Source of the DNA: Streptomyces roseoverticillatus
GTDB taxonomy: Bacteria; Actinomycetota; Actinomycetes; Streptomycetales; Streptomycetaceae
Direction of reading: 5' to 3'
Length of the DNA stretch: 64,000 bases
Assembly: GCF_000719265.1 (NCBI RefSeq)
Contig: NZ_JOFL01000006.1
Span: 434,001-498,000, forward strand
The notes under the pieces are model-generated. The model was not told where the DNA came from. It saw only the letters and a program-made list of their open reading frames with translations, and ran no database searches. Made by a program: the position numbers and the translations under genes. This document shows positions 1 to 8,038 of this stretch, piece by piece; the stretch's first letter is position 1; every line of letters begins with the position of its first letter.

Positions 1-1
1 C

Positions 2-445
2 AACGACTTCGGCATCGAGTGGCTGCGCCGCCACCTCGGCGACGACTACCGCATCCACGTCTTCGAGTTCAACGACTCGCACCCGATGCACATCGACGCG
101 ACGCTCGTCCCGATGGCTCCGGGCAAGCTGCTCATCCACCCCGAGCGCGTCCCCGAGGTGCCCGCCCTCTTCAAGGGCTGGGACGTCATGACCGCGCCCG
201 CGCCGGTCATCCCCGACTCGCACCCGCTGTACATGACCAGCAAGTGGATCAACATGAACATCCTCATGCTGGACGAGGAGCGGGTCATCGTGGAGCGGCA
301 GGACCAGCCGATGATCGACGCGATGAAGAAGTTCGGCTTCAAGCCGATCCCGGTCAACTTCCGCAACTTCAACAGCTTCGGCGGCTCGTTCCACTGCGCC
401 ACGCTGGACGTCCGCCGCCGCGGCACCCTGGAGTCGTACTTCTAA
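2..445 (+). CDS. Amidinotransferase (glycine / inosamine-phosphate type), C-terminal part
   Basis: The gene is cut by the left window edge; 147 codons remain and it ends with TAA at 443-445. The visible part carries the family's HIDATL stretch around a conserved histidine and the nearly terminal [14 protein letters not shown] segment, which holds the catalytic cysteine of glycine amidinotransferase-like enzymes. Such enzymes move the amidino group of arginine onto an amine to make a guanidino compound. In Streptomyces they usually serve natural-product pathways. Its stop overlaps the start of the desaturase by one base (taATG), so the three genes to 2306 look like one operon. The acceptor substrate cannot be read from this part. 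Confidence 0.88.
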   Translation, partial: NDFGIEWLRRHLGDDYRIHVFEFNDSHPMHIDATLVPMAPGKLLIHPERVPEVPALFKGWDVMTAPAPVIPDSHPLYMTSKWINMNILMLDEERVIVERQDQPMIDAMKKFGFKPIPVNFRNFNSFGGSFHCATLDVRRRGTLESYF

Positions 446-1443
446 TGACGACCGGGGGGATATGGAAACACACACCGCGGGACGCGCTCCTGCTGGTGTT
501 CAGCGTGGCCCAGTTCGCCGTCACGATCTGGCTCGCCACCGCATGGGAGGGGGCTTCGGTCCCCTGGCGGGCCGGCAGTTACGCCCTCCTGGCGGTGATG
601 ATGGCCTACAACATCATCGTCATTTCCCACCTGTTCACGCACGTGCCGTGGTTCGCCTCGTCCCGGCTCAACGGACTGGTGTCGCTCCTGAACTCGGTCA
701 ACATCGGCCAGTCGGTGCAGGCGTACCACCTCACCCACGTACGCAACCACCACCGGTTCAACAACGACCTCCAGGACGCGGACGGCACGACGCGGGACAC
801 CTCGTCCACCTACCGCGACGGCAAAGACGGCGAACACGCGCCGCTGCTCTACTTCGTGGTGAAGGGCGCGCTGGACTCGCTCGTGGGCCGGGGCAGGGAG
901 ATCCTCTACGTGGTGCGGTTGTGGCGCGTAGGAGCCGGCGACGCCAACCTGCTGTCGCTGGCCGCCCGCAGGGAGCCGCGCCGCAGCAAGGAACTGCGCC
1001 AGGTGCGGGCCGACCGTGCCGCGCACTGCCTGTCCCTCGTGCTGTTCGCGGTGATCTCCTGGCAGTGGACGCTGTTCTGCTACCTGCCCTCGTTCTTCAT
1101 CGCCCTGGCGATGGTGAACGTGCAGAACTACTACCGGCACTACGGGGCCGACCCGTCCTCGCGGGCGACGGACTCGGTGAGCCACTACGGCCGCCTGTAC
1201 AACGCGCTCACCTTCAACGACGGCTACCACCAGGAGCACCACCTCAGCCCGGCCACGCACTGGTCACAGATGCCGGTCGTACGGGAGAGGCGCCGGGGCG
1301 AGCTGGACAGCCGGCCGCGCATCATCAGCCCGGTCCCGGCCATGCTCGGCTTCCTCGACCGCAGGCGCCCGCTGCTCCACCACGGCACCGCGGCCGGCGG
1401 CGCGCCGTCCACCGCGACCGAGACCCGTCGGAGGAGCGCATGA
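445..1443 (+). CDS. Membrane fatty-acid-desaturase-like diiron enzyme
   Basis: A 332-residue membrane protein with the histidine boxes of the integral membrane desaturase/hydroxylase superfamily: HLFTH near residue 62, HLTHVRNHH near 94-102, and HQEHH near 263. Hydrophobic segments occur near residues 13-30, 45-60 and 193-225. Enzymes of this family use a diiron site to desaturate or hydroxylate a substrate at the membrane. The gene overlaps the amidinotransferase by one base and the following oxygenase by four (ATGA), implying translational coupling and a shared pathway. A housekeeping lipid role is less likely in this setting. Substrate unknown. Confidence 0.8.
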   Translation: MTTGGIWKHTPRDALLLVFSVAQFAVTIWLATAWEGASVPWRAGSYALLAVMMAYNIIVISHLFTHVPWFASSRLNGLVSLLNSVNIGQSVQAYHLTHVRNHHRFNNDLQDADGTTRDTSSTYRDGKDGEHAPLLYFVVKGALDSLVGRGREILYVVRLWRVGAGDANLLSLAARREPRRSKELRQVRADRAAHCLSLVLFAVISWQWTLFCYLPSFFIALAMVNVQNYYRHYGADPSSRATDSVSHYGRLYNALTFNDGYHQEHHLSPATHWSQMPVVRERRRGELDSRPRIISPVPAMLGFLDRRRPLLHHGTAAGGAPSTATETRRRSA

Positions 1444-2306
1444 CCACCGGCACCACGGCACCGCAGATCACCGGCAGCGCCCTGCCGCCGGACCAGTTCC
1501 GGGTGCACGAGACGCACGGCAGCCTCGACGTCGAGGCCGTCCTCCGGGTGCTGCGCGGGGAGCTGGCCGCCTACCGGGTGACCGGCTTCGTCCCCGAGGA
1601 GGACCGCCGGCGGATCGTGGAGAACTTCTGGGCCTCCGCGCACCGCACTCCCCGCTACGGGGAGGGGGAGGACGGCGTCGAGGGGTACATCGTCGGCGCG
1701 TCGCACATCGAGAAGACGACGGACGCCTACCTGACCGAGGTGGAACGCTCCGCCGACGCCGTACGCGCCCTCTACGAGGGCACGACCGACCCGGTGGCCG
1801 CGCTGCGCGACCGGCTGGCCGGGCACGGCAGCCTCGCGGGGGTCCGCCCCGCGGTGCACGAAGGGCGTGCCGCCGGATACTCGAAGGCCGTGCTCTGGAA
1901 CAACACCGGCACCTTCCTGCTCATGCCGCACGACGACCTCGCCCAGCTCCGGGACCCGCTGCAGGCGGGCTTCGAGATCCAGGAGCTGCGCCGGGTGATG
2001 GCGGTCAACGTCTACCCGCAGGTGCCCGGGGGAACGGGGCAGATCAAGCTGTGGAACGTCGAGCCCGACGACCGCTCCCGCGAGCGGCTCGGCCTGACCT
2101 ACAGCGGCTTCCCCTACCCGCCGGAACAGCTGGAGGGCCACCCCAGCATGGTCGTCCCGGTCGAGAGCGGGGACCTGTGCGTGATCAACGGCAACCTCGC
2201 CCACGCCGTCCTCGGCGGGGAGACACCCGCCGGCGACGCCAAGCGGCTGCTGCTGACCTGCTTCACGGCCCTGAACGACGAGAACGAACTCCTCTGGTGG
2301 ACGTGA
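1440..2306 (+). CDS. 2-oxoglutarate/Fe(II)-dependent oxygenase family protein
   Basis: A 288-residue protein, last gene of the amidinotransferase operon, starting inside the previous stop codon (ATGA). It has a non-haem iron facial triad: MPHDD near residues 161-165 gives the His and Asp, and NLAHAV near 247-252 the second His, followed by an arginine (AKRLLL) that would hold 2-oxoglutarate. This is the layout of the 2OG-Fe(II) oxygenase superfamily; no closer subfamily is recognised. It probably hydroxylates or otherwise oxidises the pathway intermediate. The gene is followed about 45 bp later by a strong hairpin. Confidence 0.7.
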   Translation: MTTGTTAPQITGSALPPDQFRVHETHGSLDVEAVLRVLRGELAAYRVTGFVPEEDRRRIVENFWASAHRTPRYGEGEDGVEGYIVGASHIEKTTDAYLTEVERSADAVRALYEGTTDPVAALRDRLAGHGSLAGVRPAVHEGRAAGYSKAVLWNNTGTFLLMPHDDLAQLRDPLQAGFEIQELRRVMAVNVYPQVPGGTGQIKLWNVEPDDRSRERLGLTYSGFPYPPEQLEGHPSMVVPVESGDLCVINGNLAHAVLGGETPAGDAKRLLLTCFTALNDENELLWWT

Positions 2307-2350
2307 CGGTGCACCTGACGGTGGACCCGATCACGCGCAAGCGGTGAGGG

Positions 2351-2384
2351 CCGGGGGCGCGGGGAACGATCCCCGCGCCCCCGG
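2351..2384. terminator. Strong bidirectional hairpin terminator
   Basis: A perfect 15-bp inverted repeat (2351-2365 with 2370-2384) around a 4-base loop (ACGA). It lies between the convergent oxygenase (ends 2306) and ABM gene (ends 2392), so it can stop transcription from both sides. Confidence 0.8.
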
Positions 2385-2391
2385 GCCCGTT

Positions 2392-2712
2392 TCAGGCGTT
2401 CTTGCCCGACGCCTGCTGGACGACCTCGAAGGACAGCAGGCTGGAGCCCGTGGCCGCCGGCTTCGGGCGGGCGCCCTCGCCGCCCTGGTGGCCCTGTCGC
2501 ATCGGGCCGTTCATCCAGTTCTGGTAGTCCTCCTCGCTGCGCCAGCGGGTGTAGACGAAGTAGTCGTCCGTGCCCTCCACGGGCCGCAGGAGCTCGAACC
2601 ACTCGAAGCCGTCGCTGGACTCCACGAGCCCGGCACGCGCGGAGAAGCGCTCCTCCAGGACGGCGCGCTGCTCGGCGGGGACGGTCAGGACGTTGATCTT
2701 GACTACGCTCAT
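2392..2712 (-). CDS. Antibiotic biosynthesis monooxygenase (ABM) domain protein
   Basis: A 106-residue single-domain protein, beginning MSVVKINVLTVP, with the ABM/IsdG-like ferredoxin fold pattern: an N-terminal beta strand, a helix (EQRAVLEERFSARAGLVE), a FEWFELLRPVEG strand and DDYFVYTRWRSEEDYQNW. The C-terminal ASGKNA tail is unremarkable. Relatives act as cofactor-free monooxygenases or haem-degrading enzymes. The longer open frame upstream is antisense to the amidase and is ignored. The gene is convergent with the oxygenase and divergent from the amidase (2839). Confidence 0.78.
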   Translation of the reverse strand: MSVVKINVLTVPAEQRAVLEERFSARAGLVESSDGFEWFELLRPVEGTDDYFVYTRWRSEEDYQNWMNGPMRQGHQGGEGARPKPAATGSSLLSFEVVQQASGKNA

Positions 2713-2838
2713 GCCCCAATGGTGCCCGATGTCCCCGTTACGGGTGTGGCGGGGGTGCCGGTGTGGCGGCGGGGCCGCCGTGAGCACGGCCGGCACGAAC
2801 CCTTGTGCCGGGCGCGGCGATGTAGTGCGCTGGCACGC

Positions 2839-3437
2839 ATGGGGAAGCAGAGTGCTCTCGTACTGATGGCCGCAGTGGCGGTGGGGCTGGGATCTCTCGT
2901 GACAGGCGTGCCGGGCGTTCGCGCGCAAGCCGCCGAACGCGACGCCGGTGGCGCACCGCCGCCGGACGGCCCTCCACCGGCGCTGCCCGTCGGCCTCGAC
3001 GAGGTGACGATCCCGGAGCTGCAGGCCCGCATGGCGGACGGATCGCTCACCTCGTCGGCGCTGACCGCCGCCTACCTGCGGCGGATCGCCACCGTCGATC
3101 CCAGGATCAACGCGGTGCTGCGCACCGATCCCACCGCCATGCGCCAGGCGGCCGCCAGCGACGCCCGGCACCGGCGCGGCAGCGCCCGCGGACCACTCGA
3201 CGGCATTCCCGTCCTGCTCAAGGACAACATCGACACCCGCGGCATGCCCACGACCGCCGGATCGCTGGCACTGGCCGGCAGCCCGCCGCACTCCGACGCG
3301 GCCCTCGTCACCAGGCTGCGGGAGGCGGGAGCGGTGATCCTCGGCAAGACCAACCTGTCCGAGTGGGCCAACTTCCGCGCGGCGAAGCCGACGTCGGGGT
3401 GGTCGGCGGTGGGCGGCAGACCAGGAACCCCTACGTA
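2839..3437 (+). pseudogene. Secreted amidase, N-terminal part, interrupted by transposon
   Basis: This is the first part of an amidase-signature enzyme. A signal peptide comes first (MGKQSALVLMAAVAVGLGSL, then a VRAQA cleavage region), followed by the family start (DEVTIPELQARMADGSLTS), the catalytic lysine in PVLLKDNIDT and the GKTNLSEWANFR stretch. The rest of the enzyme, with the GSSAGS serine motif, resumes at 28619. The split lies exactly at the inverted repeat of the 25-kb element, inside the target duplication at 3432-3437. There is a second lesion: before the insertion one base is missing near 3415-3418 (the frame needs GGC CAG ACC AGG but reads GGCGGCAGACC), so even precise excision would not restore the frame. 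The first part may still be translated to a stop at 3436-3438. Confidence 0.85.
3432..3437. repeat. Target-site duplication TACGTA, left copy
   Basis: The palindromic hexamer TACGTA stands directly outside the left inverted repeat and again at 28613-28618 directly outside the right one. Removing the element plus one copy rejoins the amidase reading NPYVLDRNPCGSSAGS. Tn3-family elements usually make 5-bp duplications, so six is slightly unusual. Confidence 0.85.
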
Positions 3438-3484
3438 GGGGTCCAGCCAAGGTGAGTCCAAAAGCCGCCACGGGATGATCTTGG
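3438..3484 (+). repeat. Left terminal inverted repeat (IRL) of the Tn3-family element
   Basis: The 47 bases starting GGGGTCCAGCCAAGGTGAG and ending GGGATGATCTTGG match the reverse complement of 28566-28612 at 46 positions; the only difference is T versus C at the 20th base. The GGGG start is typical of Tn3-family ends. Confidence 0.93.
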
Positions 3485-3637
3485 TGCGTTAGTTCCCCTG
3501 CTGTCCCTCTATCACCAGGAGCTGGATTCTGTCCCGGGTTCCGTGTTTCTGATCTTGCGGGGCTTGTCGGCCGGTGATGATCACGCGCGGGCGCGTGGGC
3601 GCCTTCCAGCAGGGGCTGGGTGTCGAGTGGGGTGGGG

Positions 3638-6600
3638 ATGACGTCGATCGAGCGGACCGCGTACCCGCGGTTCAAGCGGTTGACCACCGCGCGTGAGCTG
3701 CATGTGTTCTTCACGCCGGGTGAGGAGGAGTGGGCCTGGGCGGAGGGGGTGACGGACTCCGACGAGCATCAGCTCGCGTTGCTGGTGACGTTGAAGTTGT
3801 ACCAGCGGATGGGCTGTTTCCCGAAGGTGCACGACGTGCCGGAGCAGGTGGTGGAGTTCGTGCGGCGGGCGGTGGGGCTGCCGGAGAGCACGCTGCTGGT
3901 GTACGCGTCGGGCCGTACGGCGGAGCGGTACCGGTCGTGGGTGCGTGAGCGGTGCGGGGTGCGTTACGACGGCCCGGCGGCGCGCAAGCTGGCCGAGGAG
4001 GCGATGCGGCTTGCGGCGGCGGCGAAGAACAACCCGGCGGATCTGATCAACATCGCGCTGGAGAAGCTGGTGGAGGCGGGGCTGGAGATACCCCGGTTCT
4101 CCACGCTGGACGCGATGGCCTCCACGGTGCGGGGCGAGGTCAACGAGGAGATCCTGGCGGGCGTCCGGGACCGGATGACGCCCGGGGAGCGGCGCCGGCT
4201 GCTGGGGCTGGCGGATGTGGTCGGGCTGGATGGCAAGACGCTGTTCAACGCGCTCAAGCAGAATCCCGGGAGGGCGACCTGGTCGCATTTCAAGCGGCTG
4301 AAGAGCCACCTTCAGTGGGTGGACGGGCTGGGCGAGACCGCCACGTGGCTTGAGGGGGTCGCGCCTGCGAAGGTCGCGGACTTCGCCGGCGAGGCCGAGG
4401 CCCAGGATGCGGCCACGCTGAAGGACTACACCGAGGACAAGCGGGTGGCGCTGACCGCGTGCCTGGCCGCCAAGGCCCGCATGCGCGCGCGGGACGACAT
4501 CGCCACGATGTTCTGCAAGCGCATGGCGGCGAAGGCGAAGAAGGCCCGCGAGGAGCTGGCGGAGATCCACCGTCGGCAGCAGGAGATCGTTGAAGCCCTG
4601 ATCGGCAACTACCGCACCCTGCTCCAGCAGGTCGACAAGGAGGGGCCCGTGCAGACGGCGCGGGCGAGGGCGGCGGCACTGACGAAGCAGGCCCTGGACG
4701 CGCTGGAGGGCATGGAGGAGGACGCCAGTGCGGCCGAGGTGGCAGGGCGTCTTCAGGGGAAGGTCTCCCCGGCGTTGCTGGTGCTGGCCGAGGGGCTGAT
4801 GGTGCAGTCGAACGGCCTGGGCTCGCTGCTGTCGGCCGTGGAGCGGCTGGGCGGGTTCGAGACCCAGTACGCGCAGATCGAGAAGGTCTCCGCCCACCAC
4901 GGCGACAACTGGGAGGTGCTGTTGCACGGGCACCTGAAGGCGGACCGGCCGGTGATGTTCGACCTGACCGGCGTGATCGAGCTGAAGGCCACCAGCGAGG
5001 ACGGAAGCGTCCTGGACGCGCTGGAGCACGCGAAGGCGTACCGGACGCCGGCCCGCGACTACATCCCCGACCGTGACGCGGAGGGCAAGGAGATCAACGT
5101 CTCCTTCGCGACCCAGAACTGGCAGAAGGTCATCCGCGACCGCCGCCGGCCCGGCTACTTCGTGCGCCGTCATTTCGAGGCCATGGTCTTCTACTACCTC
5201 GCCGAGGAACTGCGGTGCGGCGACGTGGCGGTCATGGGGTCGGAGGAGTACGCCGACTGGTCCGAGCAGCTGCTTTCGTGGGAGAAAGTGGAGGCCAAGC
5301 TGCCGGAGTACCTGGTCGAGGTCGGCCTGCGCGAGGCCGGCGATGCCACGCCGTTCGACGGCCGCGCGCTGGTGTCCCTCCTGCGGGCGCGGCTGAGCGA
5401 GGCGGCGGCGAAGGCGGACGGGGACTACCCGGACAACGACGAGCTGTTCATCGACCCGGACACCGGGGTGCCCAAGCTCAAGCCGCGGCGTGCGGCGAAG
5501 CCGCGCAAGAGCGCCGAGCGGCTGGAACAGGCGCTCAAGGAGCGGATGCCGGAGCGGTCGCTGCTGGGCATCGTGGCGCGTACGGCGTACTGGATCGAGT
5601 GGTGGCGGCGGTTCGGGCCGGCTTCCGGCAACGACCCGAAGCTGAAGGACCCCTTCGGCCGCTACGTGATCACCACGTTCGTCAAGGGCACGAACATGAC
5701 GTTCGCCGAGGCCGCCCGGCACATCGCCGGGGTGAGCGCGCACGAGCTGTCGGTCGCGGCCCGCCGGCACGTGACGACCGCCAGGCTCAACGAGGCGCTC
5801 ACCGACGTGGTGAACGCGCACGCCAAGCTCGACGTGTCCCGCGCCTGGGGCAACGGCACCACCGCGGCGGCCGACGGCACCCACATGGACACCTACCTGG
5901 ACAACCTCCTCGCCGAGACGTCCGTCCGGTACGGGGCCGTGGGCGGCATCGCGTACCACCACATCTCGGACCTGTACATCGCGTTGTTCACGCACTTCGT
6001 GCCGTGCGGGGTCTGGGAGGCGGTCTACATCATCGAGGGCCTGCTGAAGAACGCCAGCGAGGTCCAGCCGGGCACCATCCACGCCGACACGCAAGGCCAG
6101 AGCTATCCGGTGTTCGCGCTCGCGCACCTGCTCGGCATCGATCTGATGCCCCGCATCCGCAACTGGAAGGACTGCCTGTTCTTCCGCCCCTCCCGCACCA
6201 CCGTCTACGAGCACATCGACGCCCTGTTCGGAGAGCCGGGCCGCAACGTGACCGACTGGGACCTGATCGCCACGCACTTCAAGGACCTAATGAAGGTGAC
6301 GGTCTCGGTCCGCGAGGGCGCCATCTCCTCCGCCCTGCTGCTCAAGCGGCTGCGCTCGGGCTCCCGCAAGAACGCCACCTACACCGCCTTCCGCGAGGTC
6401 GGGCGCGTGATCCGCACCGTCCAGCTGCTCCGGTATCTATCGGACGCGCCGCTGCGCGGCCGGGTGACGGCCGCGACCAACAAGGTGGAGGCGTTCAACG
6501 GCTTCAGCGACTGGGTGCGGTTCGGTCAGCGCGGCACGGTCGCGCACAACGACCCGGTCGAGCAGGAGAAGGACGTGAAGTTCACCTCGCTGCTGGCCAA

Positions 6601-6838
6601 CCTGGTGATCTTCCACAACACCCTGGACATCGCGGACGTGGTGCGGCAGCTGCAAGCCGAGGGCCACGTGATCGACCCACTGGACCTGGCCCAGATCTCG
6701 CCGTACCTGACCGAGCACATCAACCGGTTCGGCGCCTACTCCACCCACGAACTCGGGATCACCCCCGAGGACTACGACACCCGCCTCGACGTCGACTTCA
6801 GCGCGCTGGAAGACGACCAGGTCCCATCTGCCGCATGA
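3638..6838 (+). CDS. tnpA: Tn3-family transposase
   Basis: A transposase of about 1066 residues. The N-terminal DUF4158-type DNA-binding region (MTSIERTAYPRFKRL onward) is followed by a long helical region and a C-terminal DDE_Tnp_Tn3 catalytic domain. The acidic triad is visible: Asp in AAADGTHMDT, Asp in IHADTQGQSYPV, and Glu in NKVEAFNGFSDW. It binds the 47-bp ends and performs replicative transposition. The ATG at 3638 is preferred because homologues begin close to TSIERTAYPRF; an in-frame GTG lies at 3620. The frame is intact and full length, so the enzyme may be active. A hairpin terminator follows at 6847-6881. Confidence 0.93.
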   Translation: MTSIERTAYPRFKRLTTARELHVFFTPGEEEWAWAEGVTDSDEHQLALLVTLKLYQRMGCFPKVHDVPEQVVEFVRRAVGLPESTLLVYASGRTAERYRSWVRERCGVRYDGPAARKLAEEAMRLAAAAKNNPADLINIALEKLVEAGLEIPRFSTLDAMASTVRGEVNEEILAGVRDRMTPGERRRLLGLADVVGLDGKTLFNALKQNPGRATWSHFKRLKSHLQWVDGLGETATWLEGVAPAKVADFAGEAEAQDAATLKDYTEDKRVALTACLAAKARMRARDDIATMFCKRMAAKAKKAREELAEIHRRQQEIVEALIGNYRTLLQQVDKEGPVQTARARAAALTKQALDALEGMEEDASAAEVAGRLQGKVSPALLVLAEGLMVQSNGLGSLLSAVERLGGFETQYAQIEKVSAHHGDNWEVLLHGHLKADRPVMFDLTGVIELKATSEDGSVLDALEHAKAYRTPARDYIPDRDAEGKEINVSFATQNWQKVIRDRRRPGYFVRRHFEAMVFYYLAEELRCGDVAVMGSEEYADWSEQLLSWEKVEAKLPEYLVEVGLREAGDATPFDGRALVSLLRARLSEAAAKADGDYPDNDELFIDPDTGVPKLKPRRAAKPRKSAERLEQALKERMPERSLLGIVARTAYWIEWWRRFGPASGNDPKLKDPFGRYVITTFVKGTNMTFAEAARHIAGVSAHELSVAARRHVTTARLNEALTDVVNAHAKLDVSRAWGNGTTAAADGTHMDTYLDNLLAETSVRYGAVGGIAYHHISDLYIALFTHFVPCGVWEAVYIIEGLLKNASEVQPGTIHADTQGQSYPVFALAHLLGIDLMPRIRNWKDCLFFRPSRTTVYEHIDALFGEPGRNVTDWDLIATHFKDLMKVTVSVREGAISSALLLKRLRSGSRKNATYTAFREVGRVIRTVQLLRYLSDAPLRGRVTAATNKVEAFNGFSDWVRFGQRGTVAHNDPVEQEKDVKFTSLLANLVIFHNTLDIADVVRQLQAEGHVIDPLDLAQISPYLTEHINRFGAYSTHELGITPEDYDTRLDVDFSALEDDQVPSAA

Positions 6839-6846
6839 CCGCACCG

Positions 6847-6881
6847 CCCGGGCCGGGAGGCTGATCGCCTTCCGGCCCGGG
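6847..6881. terminator. Hairpin between convergent tnpA and the next minus-strand ORF
   Basis: Arms 6847-6861 and 6867-6881 pair over 15 bp with one mismatch around a 5-base loop (TGATC). It sits 8 bp after the tnpA stop and 11 bp before the end of the convergent ORF, so it can serve both. Confidence 0.72.
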
Positions 6882-6892
6882 CGCCTGCGGGC

Positions 6893-7123
6893 CTACCGGG
6901 ACAGATGCAGGTCCCAGCCGTCCGTGGTGCGGGTGAGGGCGGGGGTGTAGGTCTCGGGTGCCGGGCGTCCGGCTTTCTCCCAGGCGGCCAGCCAGCTGTG
7001 CAGGACCGACGGGGAGGGGCAGTCGGGCCGGTCGGCGAGGATGGTGCCGTCCTGCTGGATGACGGCGGCCGTCGTCGGGGTGGAGTGGCCGATGGCCCAC
7101 AGATCCGGGCGGAGCCCGGCCAT
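6893..7123 (-). CDS. Small hypothetical protein
   Basis: A 76-residue ORF starting MAGLRPDLWAIGH. It has a plausible soluble composition (LHSWLAAWEKAGRPAPETY), but no family is recognised. The ATG at 7123 is 13 bp after the stop of the minus-strand ORF at 7137-7439, suggesting a two-gene unit convergent with tnpA. There is no clear ribosome binding site. It may be a transposon passenger or a remnant. Confidence 0.4.
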   Translation of the reverse strand: MAGLRPDLWAIGHSTPTTAAVIQQDGTILADRPDCPSPSVLHSWLAAWEKAGRPAPETYTPALTRTTDGWDLHLSR

Positions 7124-7136
7124 GGTCAGGTGCCCG

Positions 7137-7439
7137 TTACAGGGAGGTGGCGAAGGTCCGCCAGGACGGCCAGTCGACGTCTGCATGGCCGTACGGCTCG
7201 GTGTGCGCGTCCTTGGCCAAGCGGTCGACTGCGGTCCGGGCGCCGGTGTTCAGGTGGTCGTCCTGCTCGCGCCATGCGATTCCCTTGTCGGTCCACCGTC
7301 CGGGCAGGTCCAGTTGTCTTTCGGGGAGGCCCTTCGATATAGCCGCCGCCTGCCGCTGCCGTACCGCGATGCCGGCTGGCCGGGGGCGGTTGCCCCGCGC
7401 AACGCGGAGGCGTGCGTTGGCATTCGACGGCGCGCACAT
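7137..7439 (-). CDS. Hypothetical protein or remnant
   Basis: An ORF of up to 100 residues whose C-terminal half (PGRWTDKGIAWREQDDHLNT and VDRLAKDAHTEPYGHADVDW) looks protein-like, while the first 35 residues are arginine/proline-rich and may not be translated. No family is recognised. It ends just before the 6893-7123 ORF on the same strand. It could be a short regulator or the tail of a lost gene. Confidence 0.35.
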   Translation of the reverse strand: MCAPSNANARLRVARGNRPRPAGIAVRQRQAAAISKGLPERQLDLPGRWTDKGIAWREQDDHLNTGARTAVDRLAKDAHTEPYGHADVDWPSWRTFATSL

Positions 7440-7825
7440 GGGGGGCGCGCGGTTTTCGTGCGCCGTGTGCTGCGGATATATCCATGCGTTGTGGCGCAGG
7501 GAGTTGACTATTCCGCTTCAGGCGGGCTCACTGAACGTAGTAATTCAGCCACGGTGTGCGCGGTGAATCGCCTCGCCAGTACCCCAGCCCTGGGTGGTGC
7601 GTCCTCCCGGTGACCGGTGGGTCTGTCGAACGTCCCGACATTTCAGGCCCTGCCCTAGGACCAAGCCGACCTCGCATCTGCGCAGAGTGATGGCCCTCAG
7701 TATGCCATCGCGCGTGGTGCGGACCGGCGAGGGGCCGTTTCCCCGGGCCTTGACGGCCCTTCCTCAAGTCATCTGACGGTGCCTGGCGCTGTCTGCGGAA
7801 CACCCTCGGCAGAAAGGTCTTCTCG
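7440..7825. other. 386-bp non-coding stretch upstream of the polyketide cluster
   Basis: No convincing gene is seen. A TTGACT hexamer at 7504-7509 could be a -35 box for the cluster, but no good -10 stands at the right distance. The stretch probably holds the promoters of the rightward polyketide genes and of the leftward ORF ending at 7137. A GAAAGG ribosome binding site precedes the ATG at 7826. Confidence 0.4.
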
Positions 7826-8026
7826 ATGAGGGCGATCGTGTTGAGGGGCGGGCCGGCAGGTCTGCTCCGGGTGCACCACATAGCGGGGACCGAGATCCCG
7901 GAGAAGGTGACGGTGGCCTACTACGGGCTGCACGTGCATTTTGTGCCGGCCGGTGACGTCGAGGTGGTCGACGGGGAAGAGCTGCCGGTGTTCCGGTTCA
8001 GCTACAGCACGGTGATCGCGGAGTAG
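7826..8026 (+). CDS. Small conserved-looking protein of the polyketide cluster
   Basis: A 66-residue acidic protein (MRAIVLRGGPAGLLRVHH onward, ending FSYSTVIAE), 12 bp before the polyketide synthase start. I do not recognise the family. It is probably real because a decayed relative sits in the same cluster at about 14930-15105 with the matched pattern RV..AGT..P..(V/M)TV..YG.H(V/M)H, then a VxVVxG segment and a final V(F)R..Y.T.IAE. Two copies in one cluster suggest a function tied to this pathway, for example a small binding protein. No signal peptide or membrane segment. Confidence 0.62.
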   Translation: MRAIVLRGGPAGLLRVHHIAGTEIPEKVTVAYYGLHVHFVPAGDVEVVDGEELPVFRFSYSTVIAE

Positions 8027-8038
8027 GCGGGGTGGGTC

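Noticed and set aside
3432..3438. A standard 5-bp duplication for the Tn3-family element
   Set aside because: With the repeat starting at GGGG the flanks share six bases (TACGTA). Shifting the end by one gives TACGT on one side and ACGTA on the other, which do not match.
3581..6277. 898-codon open frame on the minus strand
   Set aside because: It lies fully antisense to the Tn3-family transposase and its translation is rich in His, Arg, Pro and Leu without any domain; it is a high-GC shadow frame.
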